In this document: in pieces, positions 1 to 5,003 of the stretch | Position numbering within the stretch: the first letter of the stretch is position 1 | Layout of the letters: each line of letters starts with the position of its first letter | Source: Candidatus Woesearchaeota archaeon | Lineage (GTDB): Archaea > Nanobdellota > Nanobdellia > Woesearchaeales > WJKL01 | Reading direction: 5' to 3' | DNA: 13,465 nucleotides | Assembly (NCBI GenBank): GCA_019322815.1 | Contig: JAHWIB010000033.1 | Location: forward strand, 1-13,465 | The notes under the pieces: generated by a model | Database searches by the model: none | What the model was told of the DNA's origin: nothing | Seen by the model: the letters and a program-made list of their open reading frames with translations, nothing else | Program-made: the position numbers and the translations under genes

Positions 1-115
1 CTTTTTCAGGCCCAAGTTCAACATATTCTTCTCCTTTTTCAACAGGCACCTCTACTTCCTCGCCTCCCATTTTTTCGCTAAATTTTTCCTTCATCCTTAA
101 AAAGAAATTTTTCAT
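1..115 (-). CDS. sepF: SepF-like cell-division protein, N-terminal part only
   Basis: The 3' part of this gene lies outside the window; 38 N-terminal codons are visible, read leftward from an ATG at 113-115. The N-terminus (MKNFFLRMKEKFSEKMG) alternates hydrophobic and basic residues and would form an amphipathic membrane-binding helix. An acidic linker and the segment EEYVELGPEK follow. That arrangement, an amphipathic tip and then a short acidic stretch with an EYVEL-type motif before the core fold, is typical of archaeal SepF (DUF552), which anchors FtsZ to the membrane. A purine-rich GAGGGA stands about 8 nt before the start, and a strong BRE/TATA pair lies upstream at 181-194. The core SepF fold cannot be seen, so the call rests on the N-terminus alone; any other membrane-tethered protein with an acidic linker is possible. 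Confidence 0.5.
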   Translation of the reverse strand, partial: MKNFFLRMKEKFSEKMGGEEVEVPVEKGEEYVELGPEK

Positions 116-180
116 CTTATATCCCTCATTCCCATTATTTAGTAATAATAATTTGAATAAATTTAGTTTAATATTTTAAA

Positions 181-194
181 TATATAAATGTTTC
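181..194 (-). promoter_or_regulatory. BRE + TATA promoter of the SepF-like gene
   Basis: Read on the minus strand this is GAAACATTTATATA, a BRE-like GAAACA followed by the TATA box TTTATATA. Initiation about 25 nt downstream would fall near position 157 and give a leader of about 40 nt. The element differs at only one of 14 positions from the promoter of the divergent operon at 281-294. Confidence 0.6.
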
Positions 195-216
195 GGAATT
201 GTAAAACTCCAAAGCT

Positions 217-238
217 TAGAAATTCGCTAGAATTTCTA
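217..238. repeat. 9-bp perfect inverted repeat with 4-nt spacer
   Basis: TAGAAATTC (217-225) and GAATTTCTA (230-238) are perfect reverse complements around the spacer GCTA. The repeat lies between the two divergent TATA boxes at 181-194 and 281-294, a suitable place for an operator acting on either side. No bound protein can be named from the sequence, and A+T richness raises the chance of coincidence. Confidence 0.5.
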
Positions 239-280
239 TTGTTCTATTTTTATCTATTCCCAAATCAATACTCTTAAAGA

Positions 281-294
281 GAAACCTTTATATA
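281..294 (+). promoter_or_regulatory. BRE + TATA promoter of the eL21-RpoF operon
   Basis: GAAACCTTTATATA contains a BRE-like GAAACC and the TATA box TTTATATA. Initiation about 25 nt downstream would fall near 315-318, just before the Shine-Dalgarno sequence at 322-328. This makes a short leader that fits a start at 337. Confidence 0.65.
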
Positions 295-321
295 ATTTTC
301 CATATATCCTACTGTATCTTA

Positions 322-328
322 GGGGTGA
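322..328 (+). promoter_or_regulatory. Shine-Dalgarno sequence that decides the eL21 start
   Basis: GGGGTGA contains the core GGTGA complementary to the archaeal 16S rRNA 3' end. It lies 8 nt before the TTG at 337. It overlaps the GTG at 325-327, so that codon is better read as part of the ribosome binding site than as the start. Confidence 0.6.
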
Positions 329-336
329 CCTTAAAA

Positions 337-630
337 TTGGTTAAAAAAATAGGCAGCTTTAGAAGAAAAACTAGACATAAATTAAGCAAAAAAACAAGAA
401 AAAAAGGAAAAATCAGCCTTTCAGCCTATTTTCAGACCTTTAAGACAGGGGACAAAGTAGTATTAAAAGCAGAACCAGCTATCCAAAAAGGTATGTATAG
501 GCCAAGATTTCATGGAAGATCAGGTATTATAAAGGCCAGAACAGGCAGCTGTTATTCAGTTTCAATAAATGATAAAAATAAGCAAAAAACTATTATAGTG
601 CATCCAACTCATTTAAAGAGGGTTCAATAA
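337..630 (+). CDS. rpl21e: 50S ribosomal protein eL21 (L21e)
   Basis: A small basic large-subunit ribosomal protein present in archaea and eukaryotes. From TTG at 337 it has 97 residues. Family features visible in order are the start MVKK, a basic segment SFRRKTRHKLSKK, the KTGDKVVLK strand, the conserved patch KGMYRPRFHGRSGIIKARTG, and the C-terminal end IIVHPTHLKRVQ. The in-frame GTG at 325 would add MTLK, which family members do not normally have; TTG at 337 restores the usual MVK-type start with GGTGA at good spacing. It is the first gene of a tight operon, with rpoF starting one base after its stop codon. The family call is very secure; the start is a reasoned choice. Confidence 0.95.
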   Translation: MVKKIGSFRRKTRHKLSKKTRKKGKISLSAYFQTFKTGDKVVLKAEPAIQKGMYRPRFHGRSGIIKARTGSCYSVSINDKNKQKTIIVHPTHLKRVQ

Positions 631-631
631 A

Positions 632-988
632 ATGGCAAAACCAGAAATCATTTCAGAAGAACCAATATCGATGATTAATCTGAAACAAGAACTTGTTAAA
701 ATAAAAGAAAGAGATAAAGAGCTTGGCACAATATCAACCAAAACAGAAGAATATCTCAATCAATTTGTTAGTTTGGATCCCAAAAAAGCCCAGGAATTAA
801 AAGAAAAACTAGAATCATTAAAATTATCAAGATTAAAGCCAGAATTCATAATCAAAATACTTGATACATTGCCAACAACAGTGGAGCAATTAAAGACACT
901 TCTGCAAGGATATATAGTAAGCCTGAATCAGGCAGACACGAAAAAAGTTGTTGATGCTATTAATCAAGTGATCCCGGCAAAGAAATAA
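632..988 (+). CDS. rpoF: DNA-directed RNA polymerase subunit F (Rpb4 family)
   Basis: A 118-residue protein of the archaeal RpoF/Rpb4 family. With subunit E (Rpb7) it forms the stalk of archaeal RNA polymerase, which helps open complexes form and binds emerging RNA. The N-terminal part (PEIISEEPISMINLKQEL) is the short strand and helix that pack on subunit E. The rest is the helical HRDC-like domain, with the typical LKPEFIIKILDTLPTTVEQLKTLL segment near residues 69-93. Length is normal for archaea. The ATG at 632 is the second base after the eL21 stop, so translation is probably coupled; no separate Shine-Dalgarno sequence is obvious. Position between eL21 and DUF655 is the standard archaeal order. 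Confidence 0.93.
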   Translation: MAKPEIISEEPISMINLKQELVKIKERDKELGTISTKTEEYLNQFVSLDPKKAQELKEKLESLKLSRLKPEFIIKILDTLPTTVEQLKTLLQGYIVSLNQADTKKVVDAINQVIPAKK

Positions 989-992
989 AAGC

Positions 993-1015
993 CGGCTAAT
1001 TTTTTTAAAAAGCCG
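993..1015. repeat. Small inverted repeat between rpoF and the DUF655 gene
   Basis: CGGCT (993-997) and AGCCG (1011-1015) pair, with a T-run and an A-run between them able to extend the stem past a two-base bulge. It occupies the 46-nt gap between two operon genes whose other gaps are one base. It could be a transcript-processing or attenuation hairpin, or simply chance. Confidence 0.3.
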
Positions 1016-1034
1016 AAAAATAAACTAGTAGAAA

Positions 1035-1610
1035 ATGGAAGAACAAAAAATTAATGTAAATAAAAAAGAAGAAAATGCGATTGTATTAGATTTTTTGCCT
1101 AATGGATATCCATCTGATACAAGGCCGATGCATATGAAGACTCCAATAGCTCAGGCTGTAGGAAAACTGCATTTTACTTTGCTTGAATTAGTCCCAAAAA
1201 AAGGAATTTTTCTTCAGCCTTATGAAGAAGTTTATATCGGCGAAGGAAAAAGAGAAAAAATCCACCACATCATAGGAAAATTGCCTATGGAAAAACTTAC
1301 ATCAACTGCTAAATCAGAATTAGATTATGTTATCAAAGATCTTGTAGAAAAGAATGAGAAAAAATTTATTGATTTTTTCAATAAAGCAGGGCCATTGACA
1401 ACAAGGATGCATCAGTTAGAACTGCTTCCAGGCTTAGGCAAGAAGCATATGTGGGAAATACTTGAAGCAAGAAAAGAAAAGCCATTTGAATCATTTAAAG
1501 ATATAAAGAAAAGAGTTAAATTAATGCCAGATCCTGAAAAAGCAGTAATCAAAAGAATAATCTCTGAGATACAGGGCAAAGAAAAACATCTGATATTTGT
1601 AGAGCATTAA
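1035..1610 (+). CDS. DUF655 protein, putative RNA-binding protein with a helix-hairpin-helix
   Basis: A 191-residue member of the archaeal DUF655 family, thought to act on nucleic acid, probably RNA, because of its domain content and constant position beside translation genes; no reaction is established. An OB-like N-terminal half starts with AIVLDFLPNGYPSDTRP near residue 15 and continues with LQPYEEVYIGEGKREKIHHIIGKL. A helix-hairpin-helix follows at about residues 128-160 (LELLPGLGKKHMWEILEARK, then FESFKDIKKRV). Length matches the family. In many archaea the order is eL21, rpoF, DUF655 and then the rRNA dimethyladenosine transferase gene ksgA; here ksgA is absent and two small ORFs follow. 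No Shine-Dalgarno sequence is evident at the ATG. Confidence 0.85.
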   Translation: MEEQKINVNKKEENAIVLDFLPNGYPSDTRPMHMKTPIAQAVGKLHFTLLELVPKKGIFLQPYEEVYIGEGKREKIHHIIGKLPMEKLTSTAKSELDYVIKDLVEKNEKKFIDFFNKAGPLTTRMHQLELLPGLGKKHMWEILEARKEKPFESFKDIKKRVKLMPDPEKAVIKRIISEIQGKEKHLIFVEH

Positions 1611-1611
1611 A

Positions 1612-1884
1612 ATGCTGCCAGAAGAAAAAGCAACAATCGAGAAAAAGAAGAGGGATTTCTCAAAACTTAATGATAATAAGAATCCTGGCCTAAAAGATGC
1701 AGAAAAACTAATTTCTGATATTAATATACTTCTTGGTTTATATGCCGTTGATAAAAATAAAGACTTAGAAAAACTGATCAAAAATATGATAGATTTTGGC
1801 AAATCAAAGCAGTGGGCAATGGAAGGACAGATCATTGAGTTTAACAGGATCAAAAAAGGCCAGCTAAAAGTTAAAAAAGTATAG
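1612..1884 (+). CDS. Hypothetical 90-aa charged helical protein
   Basis: No family is recognised. The protein is rich in Lys, Asp and Glu and appears almost fully helical, with no membrane segment, cysteine pair or signal peptide. It begins MLPEEKATIEKKKRDF and ends with a basic tail GQLKVKKV. The ATG lies one base after the DUF655 stop codon, and the next ORF begins one base after its own stop, so it is a member of the eL21-rpoF operon and probably translationally coupled. It occupies the place where ksgA is found in many archaea, but is far too short to be a methyltransferase remnant and shows no S-adenosylmethionine-binding motif. Operon position suggests a role near translation or transcription, as inference only. 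Confidence 0.7.
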   Translation: MLPEEKATIEKKKRDFSKLNDNKNPGLKDAEKLISDINILLGLYAVDKNKDLEKLIKNMIDFGKSKQWAMEGQIIEFNRIKKGQLKVKKV

Positions 1885-1885
1885 A

Positions 1886-2023
1886 ATGAATTCTGAATTT
1901 GAAGAAGCAGAGCTTGAATGCGAAGTCTGCCATAAGAAAGTAAAAAGAGTTATCAGAAAAGGAGCAAAAACAAAGAAATTCTTATGCCAATCATGCATGA
2001 AGAAGATTACTGAGACAGATTAG
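1886..2023 (+). CDS. Tiny zinc-ribbon-like protein (two CxxC motifs, 45 aa)
   Basis: A 45-residue ORF starting at ATG 1886, one base after the preceding stop. The pattern is an acidic N-terminus (MNSEFEEAELE), CEVC at residues 12-15, a very basic middle (KKVKRVIRKGAKTKKF), CQSC at 34-37, and a short tail ending ITETD. Two CxxC pairs 18 residues apart with a basic loop are what a single zinc ribbon needs, and the loop could contact RNA or DNA. The one-base spacing, four well-placed cysteines and operon position argue that it is real despite its size. It is the last gene of the operon: its stop lies 12 nt from the convergent stop at 2036. Its family is not recognised. Confidence 0.6.
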   Translation: MNSEFEEAELECEVCHKKVKRVIRKGAKTKKFLCQSCMKKITETD

Positions 2024-2035
2024 ATATTAAATTCT

Positions 2036-3229
2036 TTAAAATTTAATCCCTGCTTCAGATAATACTTTATCAAATTTCTCTCGTTTTTTTCCTGTATCAT
2101 ATTTCAAATCATATTCAAAATATTTTTCTCTAAATCTCTTAAGATGTTCTAAATTAATTTCTGTTTTTTCTCCTAATTTACATGCTAAAGCAAATCTTCC
2201 TTTTTCACCAAAAATTTTATAAGGCCAGCCTGGTAAAGCAACATCTATTAACAAAGGTCTTGCTTCAATCCACTGTTCACACCAATTGCCTGTTTCATGA
2301 TCATATGTTAAATATGTATGATTCCAATGAACCCCTAAAAAACCATCATAGAACCTGCCGTCTAGAATATGCTGCTGTTGAGCATACACATCAATCCATT
2401 CATCAACAACATCTTCTCTTCCTGTATATTGGGCAAGAAGAAATATATCTCTAATCATTTCATGTTTTGCAGCATTAGTTGCAAAATCATATTGGCTAAA
2501 ACAAGCAACCCTATCATCTAATTCTCCATCAGGCTCTTTCAAAAGTCTGCTCATATTAGCTGCTCTTTTATAATGGCCTCTTTCTCTGCTGTAATCTCTT
2601 ATTTTTCTTACTAGAGGAAGCTGTTCTTTTACTGTTGGTTGTTCTAAATAATCCTCTTTCTCATAAGGTTCATAAGGCCTATTTCCTATTGCCAACCCTA
2701 CCTTATTTCTTAATTTTTTAACTTGCTTATCTGCTCTAAGTGATATAACCCAATTTTCAAGATCACTTTGCAAGACCTGAACTTCTGCAGAATCTGCAAT
2801 ACCAATTAAATCTCTTTCATAAGGAGTCAAGTCTTTTCTAAAAGGGCTGGCAATACCATCAAGCTCATCTCCTGTTAACCTTGCTATTTTTTGAAAACCC
2901 TGCATTCCATCACTAAATTCAGTCCTATTATGCAGCCAAAATATGTAATTCTCAAATGCAGAAATTGTATCTCCTCTTCTCAATGCTTCTTCTGATTTTT
3001 TCTTAAAAAAACCTTGATTAGGAAGCCATGAACTTGGCTCCCAAACACAATCTTCTTGAAAATCAGTTTCAACTAATCTTCTTAGCCTATCTTTAGAATA
3101 AATATATCTGGCAATATTTTTAGGCATTCTATCGACTAGACACAAAGAATCAATTGGTATGCCTATTCCATCAGCTCCTATAATAGACTTACTGTCAATA
3201 AACTCAGGAAGGTTTAGTGCATAATACAT
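2036..3229 (-). CDS. Hypothetical 397-aa soluble protein
   Basis: No family is recognised. There is no signal peptide or membrane segment, so it is probably cytoplasmic. The N-terminal third has a Trp-rich stretch (ENYIFWLHNR) inside a helix pair resembling TPR-type packing. The middle is strongly charged (VKEQLPLVRKIRDYSRERGHYKRAANMSRLL), and the C-terminal third is aromatic (GFLGVHWNHTYLTYDHETGN and WCEQWIEARP) before a basic helical end. It is transcribed alone: the upstream TATA-like TTTATAAA at 3254-3261 puts initiation next to the ATG, suggesting a leaderless mRNA. It converges on the eL21 operon with 12 nt between the stops. Base use is like the neighbours, with no sign of recent transfer. 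A helical-repeat scaffold is the best structural guess; no function is proposed. Confidence 0.8.
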   Translation of the reverse strand: MYYALNLPEFIDSKSIIGADGIGIPIDSLCLVDRMPKNIARYIYSKDRLRRLVETDFQEDCVWEPSSWLPNQGFFKKKSEEALRRGDTISAFENYIFWLHNRTEFSDGMQGFQKIARLTGDELDGIASPFRKDLTPYERDLIGIADSAEVQVLQSDLENWVISLRADKQVKKLRNKVGLAIGNRPYEPYEKEDYLEQPTVKEQLPLVRKIRDYSRERGHYKRAANMSRLLKEPDGELDDRVACFSQYDFATNAAKHEMIRDIFLLAQYTGREDVVDEWIDVYAQQQHILDGRFYDGFLGVHWNHTYLTYDHETGNWCEQWIEARPLLIDVALPGWPYKIFGEKGRFALACKLGEKTEINLEHLKRFREKYFEYDLKYDTGKKREKFDKVLSEAGIKF

Positions 3230-3253
3230 TATAAAAAATATAAATTTAAGTTA

Positions 3254-3261
3254 TTTATAAA
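3254..3261 (-). promoter_or_regulatory. TATA box of the 397-aa orphan gene
   Basis: TTTATAAA centred about 29 nt upstream of the ATG at 3229 predicts initiation at or very near the start codon. No Shine-Dalgarno sequence is present, which agrees with a leaderless transcript. An imperfect 16-bp palindrome (3275-3290, TTAGGAGG facing CCTTCTAA) lies just upstream. Confidence 0.4.
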
Positions 3262-3312
3262 GCTGGTTAAATTTTTAGGAGGCCTTCTAAAATAAAATTA
3301 GAATAAACTATT

Positions 3313-4011
3313 TTAATTAATCTTCCCTCTAATAATAATAGCATCATTGTCTGTTCCAGGAGCATTCCATGCTTTGATAAACTGTTCTTTTTCTACAGTA
3401 AGGTTAGGAGTTCCTCCTGAATCATGTATAGAAACATGCGTCTCATTTATCTTTGTTATAGTAACACCATGGCCTGCATATGGTCTGTTATTATCAAAAA
3501 GAACACTCTTGTCAATTATAAGAATCACAATATGCCCTTTTTTGAATTCTTTTTCTATCTCAGAGAAATCAAGTCTTTCATTGATAAATTTTTCATTTTC
3601 CTCAAGCTTTTCAATTGATGCATATAATGAGTCAAAATTAGTATGATCAATCATGATTCTTCCATCTTCTTCTCCATAATATTCTAATATATATTCTTCC
3701 CCTCCTTCTTTTATTCCATCATAAGATGAAGCTGAATAATAATAAGCATTTAATCCATTATCCAATAAAACAGGAAGTAATTGGCTTGTCCATGTCCATT
3801 TTCCTGCAGTTCTTCCTGTTAGTCTGTCAAGCTCTTCAAAAGAAAAATCTTTTTCAGGATAATAATATTTTAAAGCCATCTTTACCTGCGTCTGCATACA
3901 GTTTCCGCTGTCTGACTGCCTGTAATAAGGAATATCAATTTCAGATACTTCCTGATAAGAACAAGCTGGTAATAAGATTAAAATAAATAAAAAAAATATT
4001 GTAAATTTCAT
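3313..4011 (-). CDS. C39-like (papain-fold) peptidase lipoprotein
   Basis: A 232-residue exported lipoprotein. Residues 2-16 are a hydrophobic signal and LPAC at 14-17 is a lipobox, with Cys17 the lipid-modified residue. The mature part begins with DIPYYRQSDSGNCMQTQVKM, the usual start of C39-like papain-fold domains (IPYYRQ, then a Cys-containing helix). The candidate triad is Cys38, His181 (AGHGVTITKI) and Asp197 (SIHDSGG), in the correct order and context. Such domains cleave peptides, often beside exporters, but some family members are not shown to be active. An acidic insertion lies at about residues 98-155. The start ATG overlaps the stop of the 76-aa gene (ATGA, 4008-4011), so it is the last gene of a translationally coupled minus-strand operon. 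It probably sits on the outer face of the membrane; its substrate is unknown. Confidence 0.75.
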   Translation of the reverse strand: MKFTIFFLFILILLPACSYQEVSEIDIPYYRQSDSGNCMQTQVKMALKYYYPEKDFSFEELDRLTGRTAGKWTWTSQLLPVLLDNGLNAYYYSASSYDGIKEGGEEYILEYYGEEDGRIMIDHTNFDSLYASIEKLEENEKFINERLDFSEIEKEFKKGHIVILIIDKSVLFDNNRPYAGHGVTITKINETHVSIHDSGGTPNLTVEKEQFIKAWNAPGTDNDAIIIRGKIN

Positions 4012-4238
4012 TTTTTCTTAATCAATTTTTCTGCTCTCTTCAGCATTTCTTTTTTCAATCCAATAAAGCAGCCGCCGTGCTTTCCAGCGCAGTAGGTTGC
4101 TTCTTTTGGTTTTATTATCTTCCCAATTGAAGGATGCTCAATATCTATATGAGTGATCCTGGCTCTTGCTTTCCCTTTTACATGAACATAGACCTTTGCT
4201 CCTTTTAATAGGATTTTTCCTTCTGCAGGTCCGCTCAT
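4008..4238 (-). CDS. Hypothetical 76-aa basic protein
   Basis: No family is recognised. The ATG at 4238 begins MSGPAEGKILLKG, one base beyond the stop of the membrane-protein gene. A longer reading from 4304 would add a hydrophobic leader, but that segment is the shadow of the upstream gene's C-terminus, so the short form is preferred. The protein is very basic, appears beta-rich in its first half (KVYVHVKGKARARITHIDIE), has two cysteines (YCAGKHGGCF) with a His-Gly-Gly between them, and ends in a Lys-rich helix (EMLKRAEKLIKKK). The C-x5-C pair is too sparse for a normal zinc ribbon. Its stop overlaps the start of the lipoprotein gene by four bases. A small nucleic-acid-binding protein is plausible from charge alone. 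Confidence 0.65.
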   Translation of the reverse strand: MSGPAEGKILLKGAKVYVHVKGKARARITHIDIEHPSIGKIIKPKEATYCAGKHGGCFIGLKKEMLKRAEKLIKKK

Positions 4239-4239
4239 C

Positions 4240-4626
4240 TTACATTCCAATATACTTAAAATAAAGAGCAAATAAAGCCCATAGAGCAAGAGCAGCCCAA
4301 ACAATCAAAGTTAAGATTATTTTCTTCTTGTCTTTTAATACAGCCTTTTTCAAGCTTATCATTGTTTTTGCATCAGTCACAAGGCTTAACCCAATTAATG
4401 ATGCTCCGAAAACAACTGCAGCCAATGTATTTACTATTCCTAATGCTTTAATTACAATAAAACCTGTAACAACTGCAAATAGAACATAAGCTGCTATTGC
4501 AAGATTTTCATTCTTCATTACTTTTGTAGCATTTTTCATGCTCCACTTAGGGTTAATAAGATTAACCAGCATTTTTACTACAATAAGTACTGCAAAGACC
4601 AAAGCTAAAATTTCAATAGTTTCCAT
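4240..4626 (-). CDS. Hypothetical four-helix membrane protein
   Basis: A 128-residue integral membrane protein of unrecognised family. Four hydrophobic segments lie at about residues 6-26, 42-62, 64-84 and 102-124. The Lys-rich loops after the first and before the fourth (NPKWSMKNATKVMKNEN and KKAVLKDKKK) suggest by the positive-inside rule that both face the cytoplasm. A strong Shine-Dalgarno sequence, GAGGTGA, stands six bases before the ATG, the best in this operon, so this may be the main translation entry for the genes that follow. The 76-aa gene begins one base after its stop. No active-site or transport motif is visible. Confidence 0.72.
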   Translation of the reverse strand: METIEILALVFAVLIVVKMLVNLINPKWSMKNATKVMKNENLAIAAYVLFAVVTGFIVIKALGIVNTLAAVVFGASLIGLSLVTDAKTMISLKKAVLKDKKKIILTLIVWAALALWALFALYFKYIGM

Positions 4627-4682
4627 TGAATTTCACCTCTTTTTTGTTTTATTTTGTTTTAGTATTATTTATATTTTCTCAT

Positions 4683-4928
4683 TTATCTCCATAAATAATT
4701 CATCAGAATAAAAAATACAAAAATAACAGCTGTTAGTATCATGCTGAACCAGACTAATCTTTTATCTGTTCCAAAACCAAAAGGAATAAATCCAATAATG
4801 CCTCCAACAGCTGCTTTGCTTTCTCCTTTTTCAGCTCCTGCTAAAGAAGCGATTACAATCAAGATTATCTCTAAAAACAAAAATCCTATTCCAATTGGAA
4901 ATAAATATTTTGCAATCATTGTATTCAT
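4683..4928 (-). CDS. DUF131-like small membrane protein
   Basis: An 81-residue protein with two membrane helices, at about residues 8-29 and 59-78. The connecting loop contains GGIIGFIPFGFGTDKRL, which closely follows the conserved loop of the archaeal DUF131 family, where a glycine-rich PIxFG(S/T)DK segment precedes the second helix. Family function is unknown. No Shine-Dalgarno sequence precedes the ATG, and a TATA-like TTTTATAG about 30 nt upstream suggests a leaderless mRNA. It is divergent from the large gene at 5004 across a 75-bp region that holds both promoters and the GATAT repeats, so both directions could share control. The next minus-strand gene starts 56 nt beyond its stop and may be co-transcribed. 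Confidence 0.68.
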   Translation of the reverse strand: MNTMIAKYLFPIGIGFLFLEIILIVIASLAGAEKGESKAAVGGIIGFIPFGFGTDKRLVWFSMILTAVIFVFFILMNYLWR

Positions 4929-4955
4929 TAATATTTATTGGTTTAAATTATTTTC

Positions 4956-4963
4956 TATAAAAA
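4956..4963 (+). promoter_or_regulatory. Candidate TATA box of the 1302-aa gene
   Basis: TATAAAAA at 4956-4963 would place initiation near 4985, inside the GATAT repeats, giving a leader of about 19 nt. A second TATA-like TTTTTATAG at 4971-4979 would instead place initiation near 5001, making the mRNA leaderless. Either way the repeats overlap the core promoter or the initiation site. Confidence 0.4.
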
Positions 4964-4974
4964 CAAAAGATTTT

Positions 4975-5003
4975 TATAGATATCTATAGATATCAAATGA
5001 TAT
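4975..5003 (+). promoter_or_regulatory. Candidate operator: three GATAT elements 10 bp apart with a 16-bp palindrome
   Basis: TATAGATATC occurs twice in tandem (4975-4984, 4985-4994). GATAT recurs at 4979, 4989 and 4999, always 10 bp apart, so all copies face the same side of the helix, and the last touches the ATG at 5004. The first two copies together form the perfect 16-bp palindrome GATATCTATAGATATC (4979-4994). Ribbon-helix-helix proteins commonly bind short phased or inverted repeats at their own promoters, and the adjacent gene begins with such a domain. Autoregulation is inferred; repeat geometry is seen. Confidence 0.55.

Noticed and set aside
325..336. GTG at 325 as the eL21 start.
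   Set aside because: It overlaps the Shine-Dalgarno GGGGTGA, lies very close to the predicted transcript start, and adds residues unlike the family; TTG at 337 is better.
993..1015. Hairpin with T-run as a terminator between rpoF and DUF655.
   Set aside because: The gene order across it is conserved in archaea and archaeal termination does not depend on hairpins; kept only as an inverted repeat.
1521..1853. Minus-strand open frame of 110 codons with hydrophobic content.
   Set aside because: It is antisense to the DUF655 end and the 90-aa gene. Ser/Phe/Leu/Ile-rich antisense frames are expected opposite Lys/Glu-rich genes, as also at 3347-3646 and 12941-13255.
4239..4304. Longer version of the 76-aa protein with a hydrophobic leader resembling a signal peptide.
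   Set aside because: This stretch lies within the C-terminal helix of the upstream membrane protein in another frame, so its hydrophobicity is a shadow of that gene; ATG at 4238 with one-base spacing is a natural start.
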